Part shown: in pieces, positions 26,225 to 34,455 of the stretch
Layout of the letters: each line of letters opens with the position of its first letter
Numbering within the stretch: the stretch's first letter is position 1
Notes under the pieces: generated by a model
The model's input: only the letters and a program-made list of their open reading frames with translations
Database searches by the model: none
What the model was told of the DNA's origin: nothing
From: CAWGJF01 sp963715745
GTDB lineage: Bacteria; Bacteroidota; Ignavibacteria; Ignavibacteriales; Ignavibacteriaceae
Length of the DNA: 64,000 bases
NCBI GenBank assembly: GCA_963715745.1
Contig: OY970271.1
Coordinates: forward strand, 2,294,001-2,358,000
Direction of reading: 5' to 3'
Position numbers and translations under genes: made by a program

Positions 26225-29056
26225 ATGATCTCTTATTCTAAAACTGCCTTTCGTGAGAGAGGGCAAAAACAGTCTTACAAATTATCTATGATTAAAAATC
26301 TACTATTATTGTATTGTTTATTGTTCTTAAGCGGACTCACCTTAGCCCAAGAGAATGGTTCTCTTCGTGGTAAGATTGTTGACTCAAAAACCGGAGAAGA
26401 ACTGATAGGTGCAAATGTTTTACTCGAAGGAACTAACATCGGTGCGGCTACAGATATTGAAGGTAATTACAATATAAACTCTATTCCAACGGGAACTTAT
26501 AACCTAATCGCTTCAATGATTGGTTATGCTAAATACACAGTGACAAATCTCGAAATAAAACCTGGGGAACTGAAAAAACTTGATCTCGCTTTGGTTTCCG
26601 AAGCTTATGAAACAAAAGAAGTAGTAGTTACAGCTGAAACACTTAAAAATACAGAAGTGTCTGTACTAAAAATTCAGCAAAATTCTGCAAGCATTGTAGA
26701 TGGAGTTAGTTCAGAATTAATTTCAAAGAATAATAGCTCAGACGGGACTGATGTTTTAAAGAGAATGTCTGGAATTACAATTTCAGAAGGAAAGTATGCA
26801 TTTGTTAGAGGAGTCGGCGACAGATATAACAATACTCTTCTGAATGGAGCAACACTTCCAAGTACAGATCCGGAAAAAAAGAGTTTCTCATATGATATTA
26901 TACCTGCCGGATTAATTGAAAATGTTATCACAGCTAAAACTTTTACACCCGACAAACCCGGTGATTTTACAGGCGGTCTTGTTCAAATTAACACTGTTGA
27001 TTTTCCATCTTCTTTTATGCTGAATTTCAGCGGCTCTTCAGGATATAACAGCAACACAACTTTTAAGTCATTCAATACATACAGTGGTGGTAAAACTGAC
27101 TTCCTGGGAATAGATGATGGTGTGAGGAAAATGCCTTCGTTGATTGGAGACAAAAGAGTTGTTCGAGGAAATTACACAGATGCACAATTGCAACAGATTG
27201 GAGTGTCTTTTAAAAATGACTGGCAGACTAAATCTCAGAACGCACCAGTTAATGGCGGAATGAAAATTACACTTGGTGACAAATATAATTTAGGTGAAAA
27301 TGATCTCTTCGGTTACATAGCTTCAATTGATTACTCAAATAGTTTAACAACAAGTAACAGGCGGAAAAATTTCTATGATTTTACAGGTGCGCGTTATCAG
27401 TACAGTGGTGCGAATAGTACCAATAGCGTTATGCTAAGCGGCTTACTTAATCTTAGTGTGAAATTTAATAACACGAACAAAATAAGTTTTAAGAATGTTC
27501 TTAATCAAAATTCAGATGATGAGACAACATTTTATAAAGGTGATTACAGATATGCAGATCAATACAGAGAAATTACCTCTCTAAGGTTTGTCTCCCGTAC
27601 TTTGCAATCACATCAATTAGTGGGAGATCATTATTTTGATCTTATGAATGGTATTTCCTGGGATTGGGGTTTAAGCTATTCAAAATCAAATCGAAATGAG
27701 CCGGACGCAAGAAGATATGTTTATGCCCGATCTATTGATAATCTATCAGAACCATTACGCTTTAAGCTTGATCAGTCACTTTCAACAAGATTTTATAGTG
27801 AGCTGACTGACAACGACTATGGGTTCAATACCAATTTTACAATACGACCATTCGTGGATACTCAACTTCCAAAATTTTCATTCGGTGTATTATATAATAA
27901 AAAGGATAGAGATTTCGATGCACGTATTTTTGGTTTCAAAAATAATGTTGGTGGAAATTATGCTGTAAAAGATAGTATTCTGCAGTTATCAGTTGATCAG
28001 ATATTCAAACCCGAAAATATAAATCCGGCATTCATATCAGTCACTGAAGTAACAAGACCTTCAGATAGCTATTCATCTTTCCAAAAGGTTGGTTCCGGTT
28101 ATGGAATGTTTGATGTCACTTTATTTAAATCTATAAGAATAGTTACAGGAGTAAGGCATGAATATTCAGAGCAGAATCTTGATTCATACACGATAACCAA
28201 CGAGCTGGTTACGGTAAGAGATATTTACAGAGACTGGCTGCCGAGCCTTAATTTAACCTACTTATTGACTGAGAACATCAACATTAGAGCAGCTTACGGA
28301 AAAACTATAGCAAGACCGGAATTCAGGGAAATTGCTCCTTTCCAGTATTTTGATTTTCTGGCTAATGAATTGGTTGAAGGAAATCCTGAATTAAAAAGAT
28401 CTTTGATAAACAACTATGATTTAAGATTTGAAATATTTCCAGGTACAGGAGAACTAGTTGCTGTAAGTCTTTTTTATAAAAGATTCATAAACCCAATTGA
28501 ATTAATATTGGTCGCTGCTTCAAGTAATGAACCAGTCAGATCTTATGCAAATGCAAAAAGTGCTGATAACTACGGTGTCGAATTGGAATTAAGAAAAAAT
28601 CTGGCATTCATTACTGATGATTTAAGTTATTTCTCAATCGTTTCAAATTTGAGTGTAATCAATTCAAAAATAAAACTTGATAATTCAGGAAGTGCTGGTT
28701 TTCAAGAATCAAACAGACCTTTGCAAGGTCAGGCTGACTACATAATTAACTTCGGACTTTATTACGATAATTCAGAATTAAAACTGAACACAGCGGTTGT
28801 TTATAACAGAGTGGGAAAAAGAATTTCAAAAGTAGGGTATAATGATTTAGGTGATATAATTGAAGAACCGGTGGATGTTATAGATCTGAATTTTTCAAAA
28901 CGATTATTTAATAATTTTAATATCAAATTAAGTCTTTCGGACTTATTAAATCAAAACAAAGAGTTTATTCAGCGTACAACAGATGGAGATAAAATTGCAG
29001 AGTCTTATAACAACGGACGTACAATTAAACTCGGAATTTCTTATCAACTTCAATAA
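26225..29056 (+). CDS. TonB-dependent outer membrane receptor with carboxypeptidase-regulatory-like N-domain
   Basis: The 943-residue receptor has a signal segment (IKNLLLLYCLLFLSGLTLAQ, about 23-42). A CarboxypepD_reg-like domain follows (about 45-125, GSLRGKIVDSKTGEELIGAN), then a plug (about 150-265, with FVRGVGDRYNNTLLNGATLP) and a 22-strand-type barrel to the C-terminus. ATG 26225 is preferred because AAAGGAG lies 7 nt upstream; this puts about 22 residues before the hydrophobic core. Such receptors import ligands using TonB-ExbBD energy. There is no SusD partner; the next gene encodes a secreted T9SS protein instead. The upstream Pho box predicts induction by phosphate starvation, so the ligand may be a phosphorus compound, but this is inference. 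Confidence 0.88.
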   Translation: MISYSKTAFRERGQKQSYKLSMIKNLLLLYCLLFLSGLTLAQENGSLRGKIVDSKTGEELIGANVLLEGTNIGAATDIEGNYNINSIPTGTYNLIASMIGYAKYTVTNLEIKPGELKKLDLALVSEAYETKEVVVTAETLKNTEVSVLKIQQNSASIVDGVSSELISKNNSSDGTDVLKRMSGITISEGKYAFVRGVGDRYNNTLLNGATLPSTDPEKKSFSYDIIPAGLIENVITAKTFTPDKPGDFTGGLVQINTVDFPSSFMLNFSGSSGYNSNTTFKSFNTYSGGKTDFLGIDDGVRKMPSLIGDKRVVRGNYTDAQLQQIGVSFKNDWQTKSQNAPVNGGMKITLGDKYNLGENDLFGYIASIDYSNSLTTSNRRKNFYDFTGARYQYSGANSTNSVMLSGLLNLSVKFNNTNKISFKNVLNQNSDDETTFYKGDYRYADQYREITSLRFVSRTLQSHQLVGDHYFDLMNGISWDWGLSYSKSNRNEPDARRYVYARSIDNLSEPLRFKLDQSLSTRFYSELTDNDYGFNTNFTIRPFVDTQLPKFSFGVLYNKKDRDFDARIFGFKNNVGGNYAVKDSILQLSVDQIFKPENINPAFISVTEVTRPSDSYSSFQKVGSGYGMFDVTLFKSIRIVTGVRHEYSEQNLDSYTITNELVTVRDIYRDWLPSLNLTYLLTENINIRAAYGKTIARPEFREIAPFQYFDFLANELVEGNPELKRSLINNYDLRFEIFPGTGELVAVSLFYKRFINPIELILVAASSNEPVRSYANAKSADNYGVELELRKNLAFITDDLSYFSIVSNLSVINSKIKLDNSGSAGFQESNRPLQGQADYIINFGLYYDNSELKLNTAVVYNRVGKRISKVGYNDLGDIIEEPVDVIDLNFSKRLFNNFNIKLSLSDLLNQNKEFIQRTTDGDKIAESYNNGRTIKLGISYQLQ

Positions 29057-29073
29057 ATAATTAAGGAGAAAAC

Positions 29074-30678
29074 ATGAAAAAAACACTGCTTACTCTATTT
29101 CTCTCGCTCGCAATGTTTAGCATCAGTTTCGCACAGTTGCAGGAATTGTCAGGCGACATTACATCAGACATGACACTTACAAGTAACTACACCTATAAAC
29201 TTGTAGGATTTGTAAGAGTTCAAGCGCCTGCTACGCTAACCATTCAGGCAGGGACACTTATCGTTGGTGAAAACATCTCACAAGGTTCTCTAATCATTAA
29301 GCCCGGAGCTAAAATAAGAGCAATGGGAACAGAAAATGCTCCGATCGTGTTTACAAGTGAATTCGCTCTTGCCGGATCTGGCTCAACACCAAATTATGGT
29401 GATTGGGGTGGAATTATTTTACTTGGAAATGCAAAAATAAATGTACCCGGTGGTGTTTCCCAGATTGAAGGACCCGGCGATAATTTTGGTGGAAACGATG
29501 ATAATGATAACAGTGGAGAAATGCATTATGTAAGAATTGAATATCCTGGAATTGCATTCTCACCTAATAATGAAATTAATGGTTTAACTTTCGGAGGCAT
29601 CGGAAGAGGAACACAAATCGATCACATACAAGTTAGTTTTAGTGGTGATGATTCCTACGAATGGTTTGGTGGTACCGTGAACTGTAAAAATCTTATCGCT
29701 TACAGAGGTCTTGATGATGATTTCGATACAGATTTCGGATACCGGGGAAAGCTTCAGTATTTAGTTGGAATGAGAGATCCTGATGTTGCCGACGTAGTTT
29801 CAGGATCGAATGGTTTTGAATCTGATAATGATGGTTCAGGATCTTTAAACGAACCACGTACAACCCCAACCTGGTGGAACGTTACATTGGTTGGTCCGCT
29901 CGAAACAGTTTCAACACCAATTAGTCCGGATTTTAAAAGAGGAATGCATTTAAGAAGATCATCAAGAAACAGAATTTCAAACGCAATTATTATGGGGTGG
30001 CCTAAAGGAGTTTTACTTGATGGAGTAAACACGATACAAGCTGCAATTGATGATTCGATGTGGCTTCATAATAGTATTGTTTCAGGTTGGACTCAGGATG
30101 ATCTTGATACTGTAAACTCAGGTGGATTAACATTTGATATCGATTTATGGTTTTCTGGTAATGGTGGAAGAACTTTTGCAACAAATGCTGAAGTTATGCT
30201 AACTGATGCATTCAATTTTTCTAATCCTAATTTTATGCCTATGAGTACTTCACCTGCTTTGACAGGTGCGGGAACACCGCCAAATGATGGTTTCTTTGAA
30301 CCAACCGCAACGTATGTAGGAGCTTTTGGTTCTACAGATTGGACAGCTAATTGGACTAACTGGAATCCTGGAAATTATCCGGTTTCTGTTGAAGAAGAAT
30401 TATCAGGAATACCTGATGAATTTAAGCTTAGTCAGAATTATCCAAACCCGTTTAACCCATCTACAAAAATTACATACTCTATTAACAAATCTTCTGATGT
30501 AAGTATAAGAGTTTTTAATGTACTTGGTCAGGAAGTAGCTCAGCTTGTTAACGGTTTCAGAAACGCCGGCACTTATGATGTTACTTTTGATGCAAGCGAG
30601 TTAACAAGTGGATTGTACCTTTATACTCTTGAAGCAAACGGTCAAACAGTTACAAAGAAGATGACACTTCTTAAATAA
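29074..30678 (+). CDS. Secreted beta-helix-like protein with T9SS sorting domain, paired with the TonB receptor
   Basis: The 534-residue protein has a signal peptide (MKKTLLTLFLSLAMFSISFAQ). Its glycine- and aspartate-rich body has a right-handed beta-helix feel (TLTIQAGTLIVGENISQGS, GTENAPIVFTSE, WGGIILLGNAKIN, FGGNDDNDNSGEMHYVRIEY). A C-terminal T9SS type A domain begins near residue 446 (SQNYPNPFNPSTKI). No catalytic motif was recognised; the acidic loops (GGNDDNDNSG, GLDDDFDTDFG) could bind metal. It lies 17 bp after the TonB receptor behind AAGGAG, so the pair is one operon under the Pho box. It may capture or process the ligand at the cell surface. The fold call is by eye only. Confidence 0.7.
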   Translation: MKKTLLTLFLSLAMFSISFAQLQELSGDITSDMTLTSNYTYKLVGFVRVQAPATLTIQAGTLIVGENISQGSLIIKPGAKIRAMGTENAPIVFTSEFALAGSGSTPNYGDWGGIILLGNAKINVPGGVSQIEGPGDNFGGNDDNDNSGEMHYVRIEYPGIAFSPNNEINGLTFGGIGRGTQIDHIQVSFSGDDSYEWFGGTVNCKNLIAYRGLDDDFDTDFGYRGKLQYLVGMRDPDVADVVSGSNGFESDNDGSGSLNEPRTTPTWWNVTLVGPLETVSTPISPDFKRGMHLRRSSRNRISNAIIMGWPKGVLLDGVNTIQAAIDDSMWLHNSIVSGWTQDDLDTVNSGGLTFDIDLWFSGNGGRTFATNAEVMLTDAFNFSNPNFMPMSTSPALTGAGTPPNDGFFEPTATYVGAFGSTDWTANWTNWNPGNYPVSVEEELSGIPDEFKLSQNYPNPFNPSTKITYSINKSSDVSIRVFNVLGQEVAQLVNGFRNAGTYDVTFDASELTSGLYLYTLEANGQTVTKKMTLLK

Positions 30679-30683
30679 GAAAA

Positions 30684-30740
30684 TTTTCTCTCTCTCGCTC
30701 TCTCCCTTCGATACAGGGGCACCGTCTGGTGCCCTTTTTA
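30684..30740 (+). promoter_or_regulatory. CU-rich 3' UTR, possible 3'-UTR-derived regulatory RNA
   Basis: After the stop codon, a run TTCTCTCTCTC (30686-30696) and a second CTCTCTCCC precede a terminator hairpin. The first run is perfectly complementary over 11 nt to 26215-26225, the Shine-Dalgarno region of the first gene of the same operon. The low-complexity sequence makes chance possible. Confidence 0.3.
30715..30740 (+). terminator. Intrinsic terminator of the TonB receptor/T9SS operon
   Basis: A stem of at least 7 perfect pairs (GGGCACC / GGTGCCC), extendable by G-U and A-U, with loop GTCT is followed by TTTTTA. Confidence 0.9.
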
Positions 30741-30762
30741 TATAAGATTTCGTAATAATTAT

Positions 30763-30818
30763 TTAACAAGAAGTTAACCTTTTCTTTACACCAGTTTAAT
30801 TTTCCATTAGTAGATTTG
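30763..30818 (+). promoter_or_regulatory. Candidate Pho box and promoter of the 64-aa gene
   Basis: Heptamers TTAACAA (30763), TTAACCT (30774), TTTACAC (30785) and TTAATTT (30796) repeat every 11 bp. The -7 element TAGATTTG (30811-30818) starts 9 bp after the box, exactly as at 26171. Shine-Dalgarno AAAGGAG (30831-30837) and ATG 30841 follow. Confidence 0.85.
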
Positions 30819-30840
30819 AAACAAAAATAGAAAGGAGCTT

Positions 30841-31035
30841 ATGAGAAAAGAAGAAAATAAATTTATACCTTTGAATTTAGGCAGCAGAGTTTCCGGTGAT
30901 GATGATTTATCTGAAAAAAATAATTTACAAGATGAAGAAACAATCAACGCGATTGATTTTGTTTATTTTGAGTTAGAGAATGAATGGCTGCAGGAATACG
31001 AATTGATTTATAATTCGTACAAGCTGGATAACTAA
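30841..31035 (+). CDS. Small acidic protein of unknown function (64 aa), probably Pho-regulated
   Basis: The family is not recognised. The 64-residue product starts MRKEENKFIPLNLGSRVSG, is rich in Asp/Glu/Asn, has no signal peptide or membrane segment and ends in an aromatic, possibly helical segment (FVYFELENEWLQEYELIY). It is believed to be a real gene because it has its own complete promoter (Pho box and TAGATTTG) and a well-spaced AAAGGAG Shine-Dalgarno. It is transcribed alone, bounded by the terminator at 30715-30740 and the convergent phosphoesterase gene. It could be a small regulator or protein-interaction factor of the phosphate response. Confidence 0.7.
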   Translation: MRKEENKFIPLNLGSRVSGDDDLSEKNNLQDEETINAIDFVYFELENEWLQEYELIYNSYKLDN

Positions 31036-31060
31036 GAAATGATTATAAAGCCTCTTCTTC

Positions 31061-32026
31061 TTATAATGTAGACTTTCCATTCCGGATTAATTCCCTGTTA
31101 ACTAGTAAACCATTAAAAGGCATATCAACAGGTGAATTATCTTTATTCTTTTGTATTAAACCGACTTCAATTTCAAACTTCTCAATACTTAATTTTTTAC
31201 TCTCGGTGTCAATTACATTAAAGCTTATTTTGTTTTCGTGTTTTCCTCTAATCGTAGCTCCTGCATTTAAAAACCTGTTTCCATTCCTGAAGTATTCTTT
31301 TGATTCGTGCAAATGACCATGAAGAATAAGGTTAACATTAAACTCATTAAAAAGTTTAAATAGCCTCTTTTTATTCCTGAGCTTCATTGTCTGCTTTTCG
31401 ATATTTTGCCAAATCATTCCAAGCGAACTTTTAGAATTTGATTTTATCTTATTAAAATGGTGATGAATCAAAATTATTCTATTCTTACAGTCATTTGAAT
31501 ATTTTGAAAAAAGCTCAAAAGTCTTATTGAATTGATTTAGAGAAACCTCTCCATTTGAAGAAAACGGATTGTTTATTGCTGAATACTCTGCTATTGAATT
31601 TAATCCTAAGAATAAAACATCGTCGATTGACTTAAGAAAAGGGAAGTAGTCTTTATCAAGATATTCACAATTCTCAAATGCTTCGGGAAAATAACTGATA
31701 AAATCTGAAACCATTTTCCTGTAGTTTACATTTCGGCATCTTTCCCCAAAAGAAAAAATATCATCAGGTTTTTGAACACCACCGAAGATATCGTGGTTTC
31801 CAATTGTAAGTGAAAGTTTTTTACCGCTAAGAAATCCAAATCGTTTTAATAATCTTCTAAGAATAAGAAAATCGTTTTGTTCTGCATTATCCGTAAGGTC
31901 GCCTGTAATAACAAGATGATCAACATTTATATCTGAAATATTTTTGAGAAGGGATTTTATTTTTTTGTAGGTTAAATCATTATAGAATGAATTCAGGTGT
32001 AAATCTGAAATGTGTGCAATTTTCAA
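31061..32026 (-). CDS. Calcineurin-like metallophosphoesterase
   Basis: The 321-residue protein has the full metallophosphoesterase set: DLHL (residues 8-11), GDLTDN (about 42), GNHD (about 77), a HHH segment (about 164) and HGHLHES (about 211). These bind two metals and cleave phosphomonoesters or diesters. There is no signal peptide, so it is cytoplasmic. The start is a TTG (32026) behind GGAGAAGAGAGAA. A Pho box lies directly upstream in the same orientation, suggesting phosphate scavenging, perhaps from nucleotides or lipids as with the Pho-controlled PlcP phospholipase of rhizobia. The substrate is not known. Confidence 0.85.
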   Translation of the reverse strand: MKIAHISDLHLNSFYNDLTYKKIKSLLKNISDINVDHLVITGDLTDNAEQNDFLILRRLLKRFGFLSGKKLSLTIGNHDIFGGVQKPDDIFSFGERCRNVNYRKMVSDFISYFPEAFENCEYLDKDYFPFLKSIDDVLFLGLNSIAEYSAINNPFSSNGEVSLNQFNKTFELFSKYSNDCKNRIILIHHHFNKIKSNSKSSLGMIWQNIEKQTMKLRNKKRLFKLFNEFNVNLILHGHLHESKEYFRNGNRFLNAGATIRGKHENKISFNVIDTESKKLSIEKFEIEVGLIQKNKDNSPVDMPFNGLLVNRELIRNGKSTL

Positions 32027-32057
32027 TATTCTCTCTTCTCCAATGTTATTCGATAAA

Positions 32058-32113
32058 CTAAAATAACATTTGATTGTTAATTTATAGTAAAGAGATTATA
32101 AAGAAATTGTTAA
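32058..32113 (-). promoter_or_regulatory. Candidate Pho box and promoter of the metallophosphoesterase gene
   Basis: On the minus strand, TTAACAA, TTTATAA, TTTACTA and TTAACAA occur at an 11-bp period (plus-strand starts 32107, 32096, 32085, 32074). The -7-like element TATTTTAG (plus 32058-32065) begins 9 bp after the box, one mismatch from TAnnTTTG. The box overlaps the 3' end of the upstream fatty acid hydroxylase gene. Confidence 0.75.
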
Positions 32114-32994
32114 GACGATTTTTGCAGAGAAGCAGAATCCATCTTTTTTTCTTTACGCGATTGTCTTTTACCAAAAGATCGGAAAGCATAAAAAGTTTGT
32201 AATAAATAGAATCTCGGAAAGAAGGTTTTCAGTCCATATTCGTCAGGTTTTGAATCAGGCAGGAAAGCTGTTCCAAATATCCAATCCCAGATTGCAAGCT
32301 TAGTAGCAAAATTCCTGTTTCTGCCTTTTCCAGTTGAGTGGTGCCAGCGGTGCATTTCAGGGCCATTTATAAATTTCTGAAGTAAGCCTGTTCTTATATC
32401 TAAATTTGAATGGATGTACATGCCCCATACGGCACTGATCAAACCTTTGTAAGCAATAACTTCCGGCGGCGAGCCAAGCAACACAATAGGCATAAACTCA
32501 ATTGTCTGGTTTATCAGTATTTCAATTGCATGTGAACGTGAACCCGAAAGCCAATCTACCTTTTTCGGAGAATGATGTGCTTCGTGAATTCTCCATAAGT
32601 ATTTATTTTTGTGCTGCCACCTATGCATCCAGTAAATATAAAGATCGTGGGTGATTGTAAAGAATACAAGCTGAAGCCAGATAGGAACATCTGCAAATAA
32701 TTGTAATCTTGAAAGACCGGTTGAGTCATCAATAAATCTAATAATATAGGAGAAAATTAATATTCCCAGTATGTAGCTTTGAGCAATAGTATAAAGAGCA
32801 AGATCATCAAAGAATCCCTCCCTTATAACTTTTTGACCTTTTGTGTAAGGGAAAATTCTTTCAAGAATGATAAACAATACTGCAGCACTGATTATTAATA
32901 AAGTAGAGGTCAGTTCTGCATTGCTCATATTTGCAAAATATTCTGAAACCCAATTCCAGGTTGTAGAAAAGAAATTTAATATTCCATCAATCAT
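32110..32994 (-). CDS. Sterol desaturase / fatty acid hydroxylase superfamily membrane protein
   Basis: The 294-residue protein has about four membrane segments and the eight-histidine di-iron signature: HDLYIYWMHRWQH (116-128), HEAHH (137-141) and HRWHH (215-219). Members hydroxylate or desaturate lipid chains using oxygen, or cleave ether lipids. The substrate is unknown. It lies 8 bp downstream of the sugar-biosynthesis genes, so it is probably the last gene of that transcript and may modify an envelope lipid. Confidence 0.85.
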   Translation of the reverse strand: MIDGILNFFSTTWNWVSEYFANMSNAELTSTLLIISAAVLFIILERIFPYTKGQKVIREGFFDDLALYTIAQSYILGILIFSYIIRFIDDSTGLSRLQLFADVPIWLQLVFFTITHDLYIYWMHRWQHKNKYLWRIHEAHHSPKKVDWLSGSRSHAIEILINQTIEFMPIVLLGSPPEVIAYKGLISAVWGMYIHSNLDIRTGLLQKFINGPEMHRWHHSTGKGRNRNFATKLAIWDWIFGTAFLPDSKPDEYGLKTFFPRFYLLQTFYAFRSFGKRQSRKEKKMDSASLQKSS

Positions 32995-33002
32995 AATTAT
33001 AA

Positions 33003-33896
33003 TTAAACAGTTGATTCAGACTTCACTTTTCTAAGCTTTGCTCTTGCTCCTAGTTCACTATCATAAACTTTTTTAATGCCGTCACCCAAACCAATTTCGA
33101 TGTCCCTAATATCTCTGACGAGCCTGCTAAAACCAGTGATTTCCACTGAAGCAGCCTGATCTGTTCCCCACATTGCACGATCCAGGGTAATATGTCTTTC
33201 AATAAACGTAGCTCCGAGGGTAATTGCAGCCATGCTTGGTGCAAGTCCGGTTTCATGTCCTGAATACCCAATTGGAGTATTCGGATAAAGTCTTCTGAGA
33301 GTATTGATCATCCTCAGATTTAATTCTTCATTTTTACATGGATATGCAGAAGTTGAATGTGCAACCAAAAGATTTTCAATTCCAAACAATTTTACTGCTG
33401 ATTCAATTTCATTCATAGTTGACATACCTGTTGAAACAATCAAAGGCTTATTTAATTTTTTATGTCTTAACAGCAAACTTTCATCCGTTAATGAAGCAGA
33501 AGCCATTTTGTAGAGCGGGGGATTGAATTCTTCAATAAAATCAACTGAAGGTTCGTCCCAGCAGCTTGAAAACCAGATAATATCAATTGATTTACAAAAC
33601 TTATCGATTTCGGCATATTCATCTTTACCAAACTCAACCTTATGACGGTAATCAATATAAGTCATTCTGCCCCATGGAGTATCTCTCTCAACATTCCACT
33701 GATCTTTTGGTACACAGATTTCCGGAGTTCGTTTCTGAAATTTTACCGCATCACATCCGGCTGACTTTGCTCCTTCAATTAATTTTTTTGCTATTTCTAC
33801 TGAGCCGTTATGATTGATACCAATTTCGGCAATGATAAAAACCGGGTGACCATCACCAACAAAATTTTTCCCAACCTTGATTTCACGGTTATTCAA
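33003..33896 (-). CDS. NeuB-family sialic-acid-like synthase without SAF domain
   Basis: This has the NeuB/PseI/LegI TIM-barrel motifs: FIIAEIGINHNGSVEIAKKL (about 20-39), DAVKFQKR, HSTSAYPC, GYSGHETG and ERHITLDRAMWGTDQ. The family condenses phosphoenolpyruvate with an amino sugar to form nine-carbon nonulosonates. At 297 residues it ends after the barrel and lacks the C-terminal SAF (antifreeze-like) domain of about 60 residues that normally completes the active site of the dimer partner. The start is TTG behind GAGGAG. Neighbours encode a KdsC-like phosphatase, an SDR, an aminotransferase and a cytidylyltransferase-like protein. Confidence 0.82.
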   Translation of the reverse strand: MNNREIKVGKNFVGDGHPVFIIAEIGINHNGSVEIAKKLIEGAKSAGCDAVKFQKRTPEICVPKDQWNVERDTPWGRMTYIDYRHKVEFGKDEYAEIDKFCKSIDIIWFSSCWDEPSVDFIEEFNPPLYKMASASLTDESLLLRHKKLNKPLIVSTGMSTMNEIESAVKLFGIENLLVAHSTSAYPCKNEELNLRMINTLRRLYPNTPIGYSGHETGLAPSMAAITLGATFIERHITLDRAMWGTDQAASVEITGFSRLVRDIRDIEIGLGDGIKKVYDSELGARAKLRKVKSESTV

Positions 33897-33918
33897 TATT
33901 TACTCCTCTGTTAAAAAT

Positions 33919-34455
33919 TTAATTAGGTTCTTTAAAGTTAAATGCCAAAATTAATTCAGCAACCTCTCTGAACGCTCCGTTTCCACTTCGATTTATACAA
34001 ATGTAATTTGCAAATTCTTTTATAAAACTCATTCCATCAGAAGGTGTTGCAGAAAATCCGACCAATTTCATAATATTAACATCATTTGCATCATCACCAA
34101 TAAAAGCAATGTTTTCTTCCTTAAGATTATTTTTTCTCACCACTTCTTTCAAGATTTCTGTTTTATCTTTAACTCCCAAATAGAATTCTTTTATTTTTAA
34201 TTTTTCGGCTCTCGATTTTACCGCCCCTGATTCTTCGCCTGTTACAATAACTGTTTCAATACCGGCATATTTTCTTAATCTTTCAACACCCATTCCATCT
34301 CGAATTGAAAAGCGTTTGAACTCTTCTCCGTTTTTGGAAAAGTAAACACCTGTATCTGTCAAAACACCATCGTTATCAGTCAACAAAATTTTTATTTTCG
34401 AAAGTTTATCTTTTAAACCAAGATTTCTATTCTTTAGTTCATTGTCGATTACCAT
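33919..34455 (-). CDS. KdsC-like HAD-IIIA sugar phosphatase
   Basis: The 178-residue HAD phosphatase has motif I DNDGVLTDTG, motif II VTGEES and motifs III/IV FIGDDANDVNIM, with no cap domain. This is as in KdsC and nonulosonate-9-phosphate phosphatases. Family members dephosphorylate Kdo-8-P or sialic-acid-9-P. Next to a NeuB-type synthase it should act on that enzyme's phosphorylated product. It overlaps the upstream SDR gene by 7 bp. Confidence 0.85.
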   Translation of the reverse strand: MVIDNELKNRNLGLKDKLSKIKILLTDNDGVLTDTGVYFSKNGEEFKRFSIRDGMGVERLRKYAGIETVIVTGEESGAVKSRAEKLKIKEFYLGVKDKTEILKEVVRKNNLKEENIAFIGDDANDVNIMKLVGFSATPSDGMSFIKEFANYICINRSGNGAFREVAELILAFNFKEPN

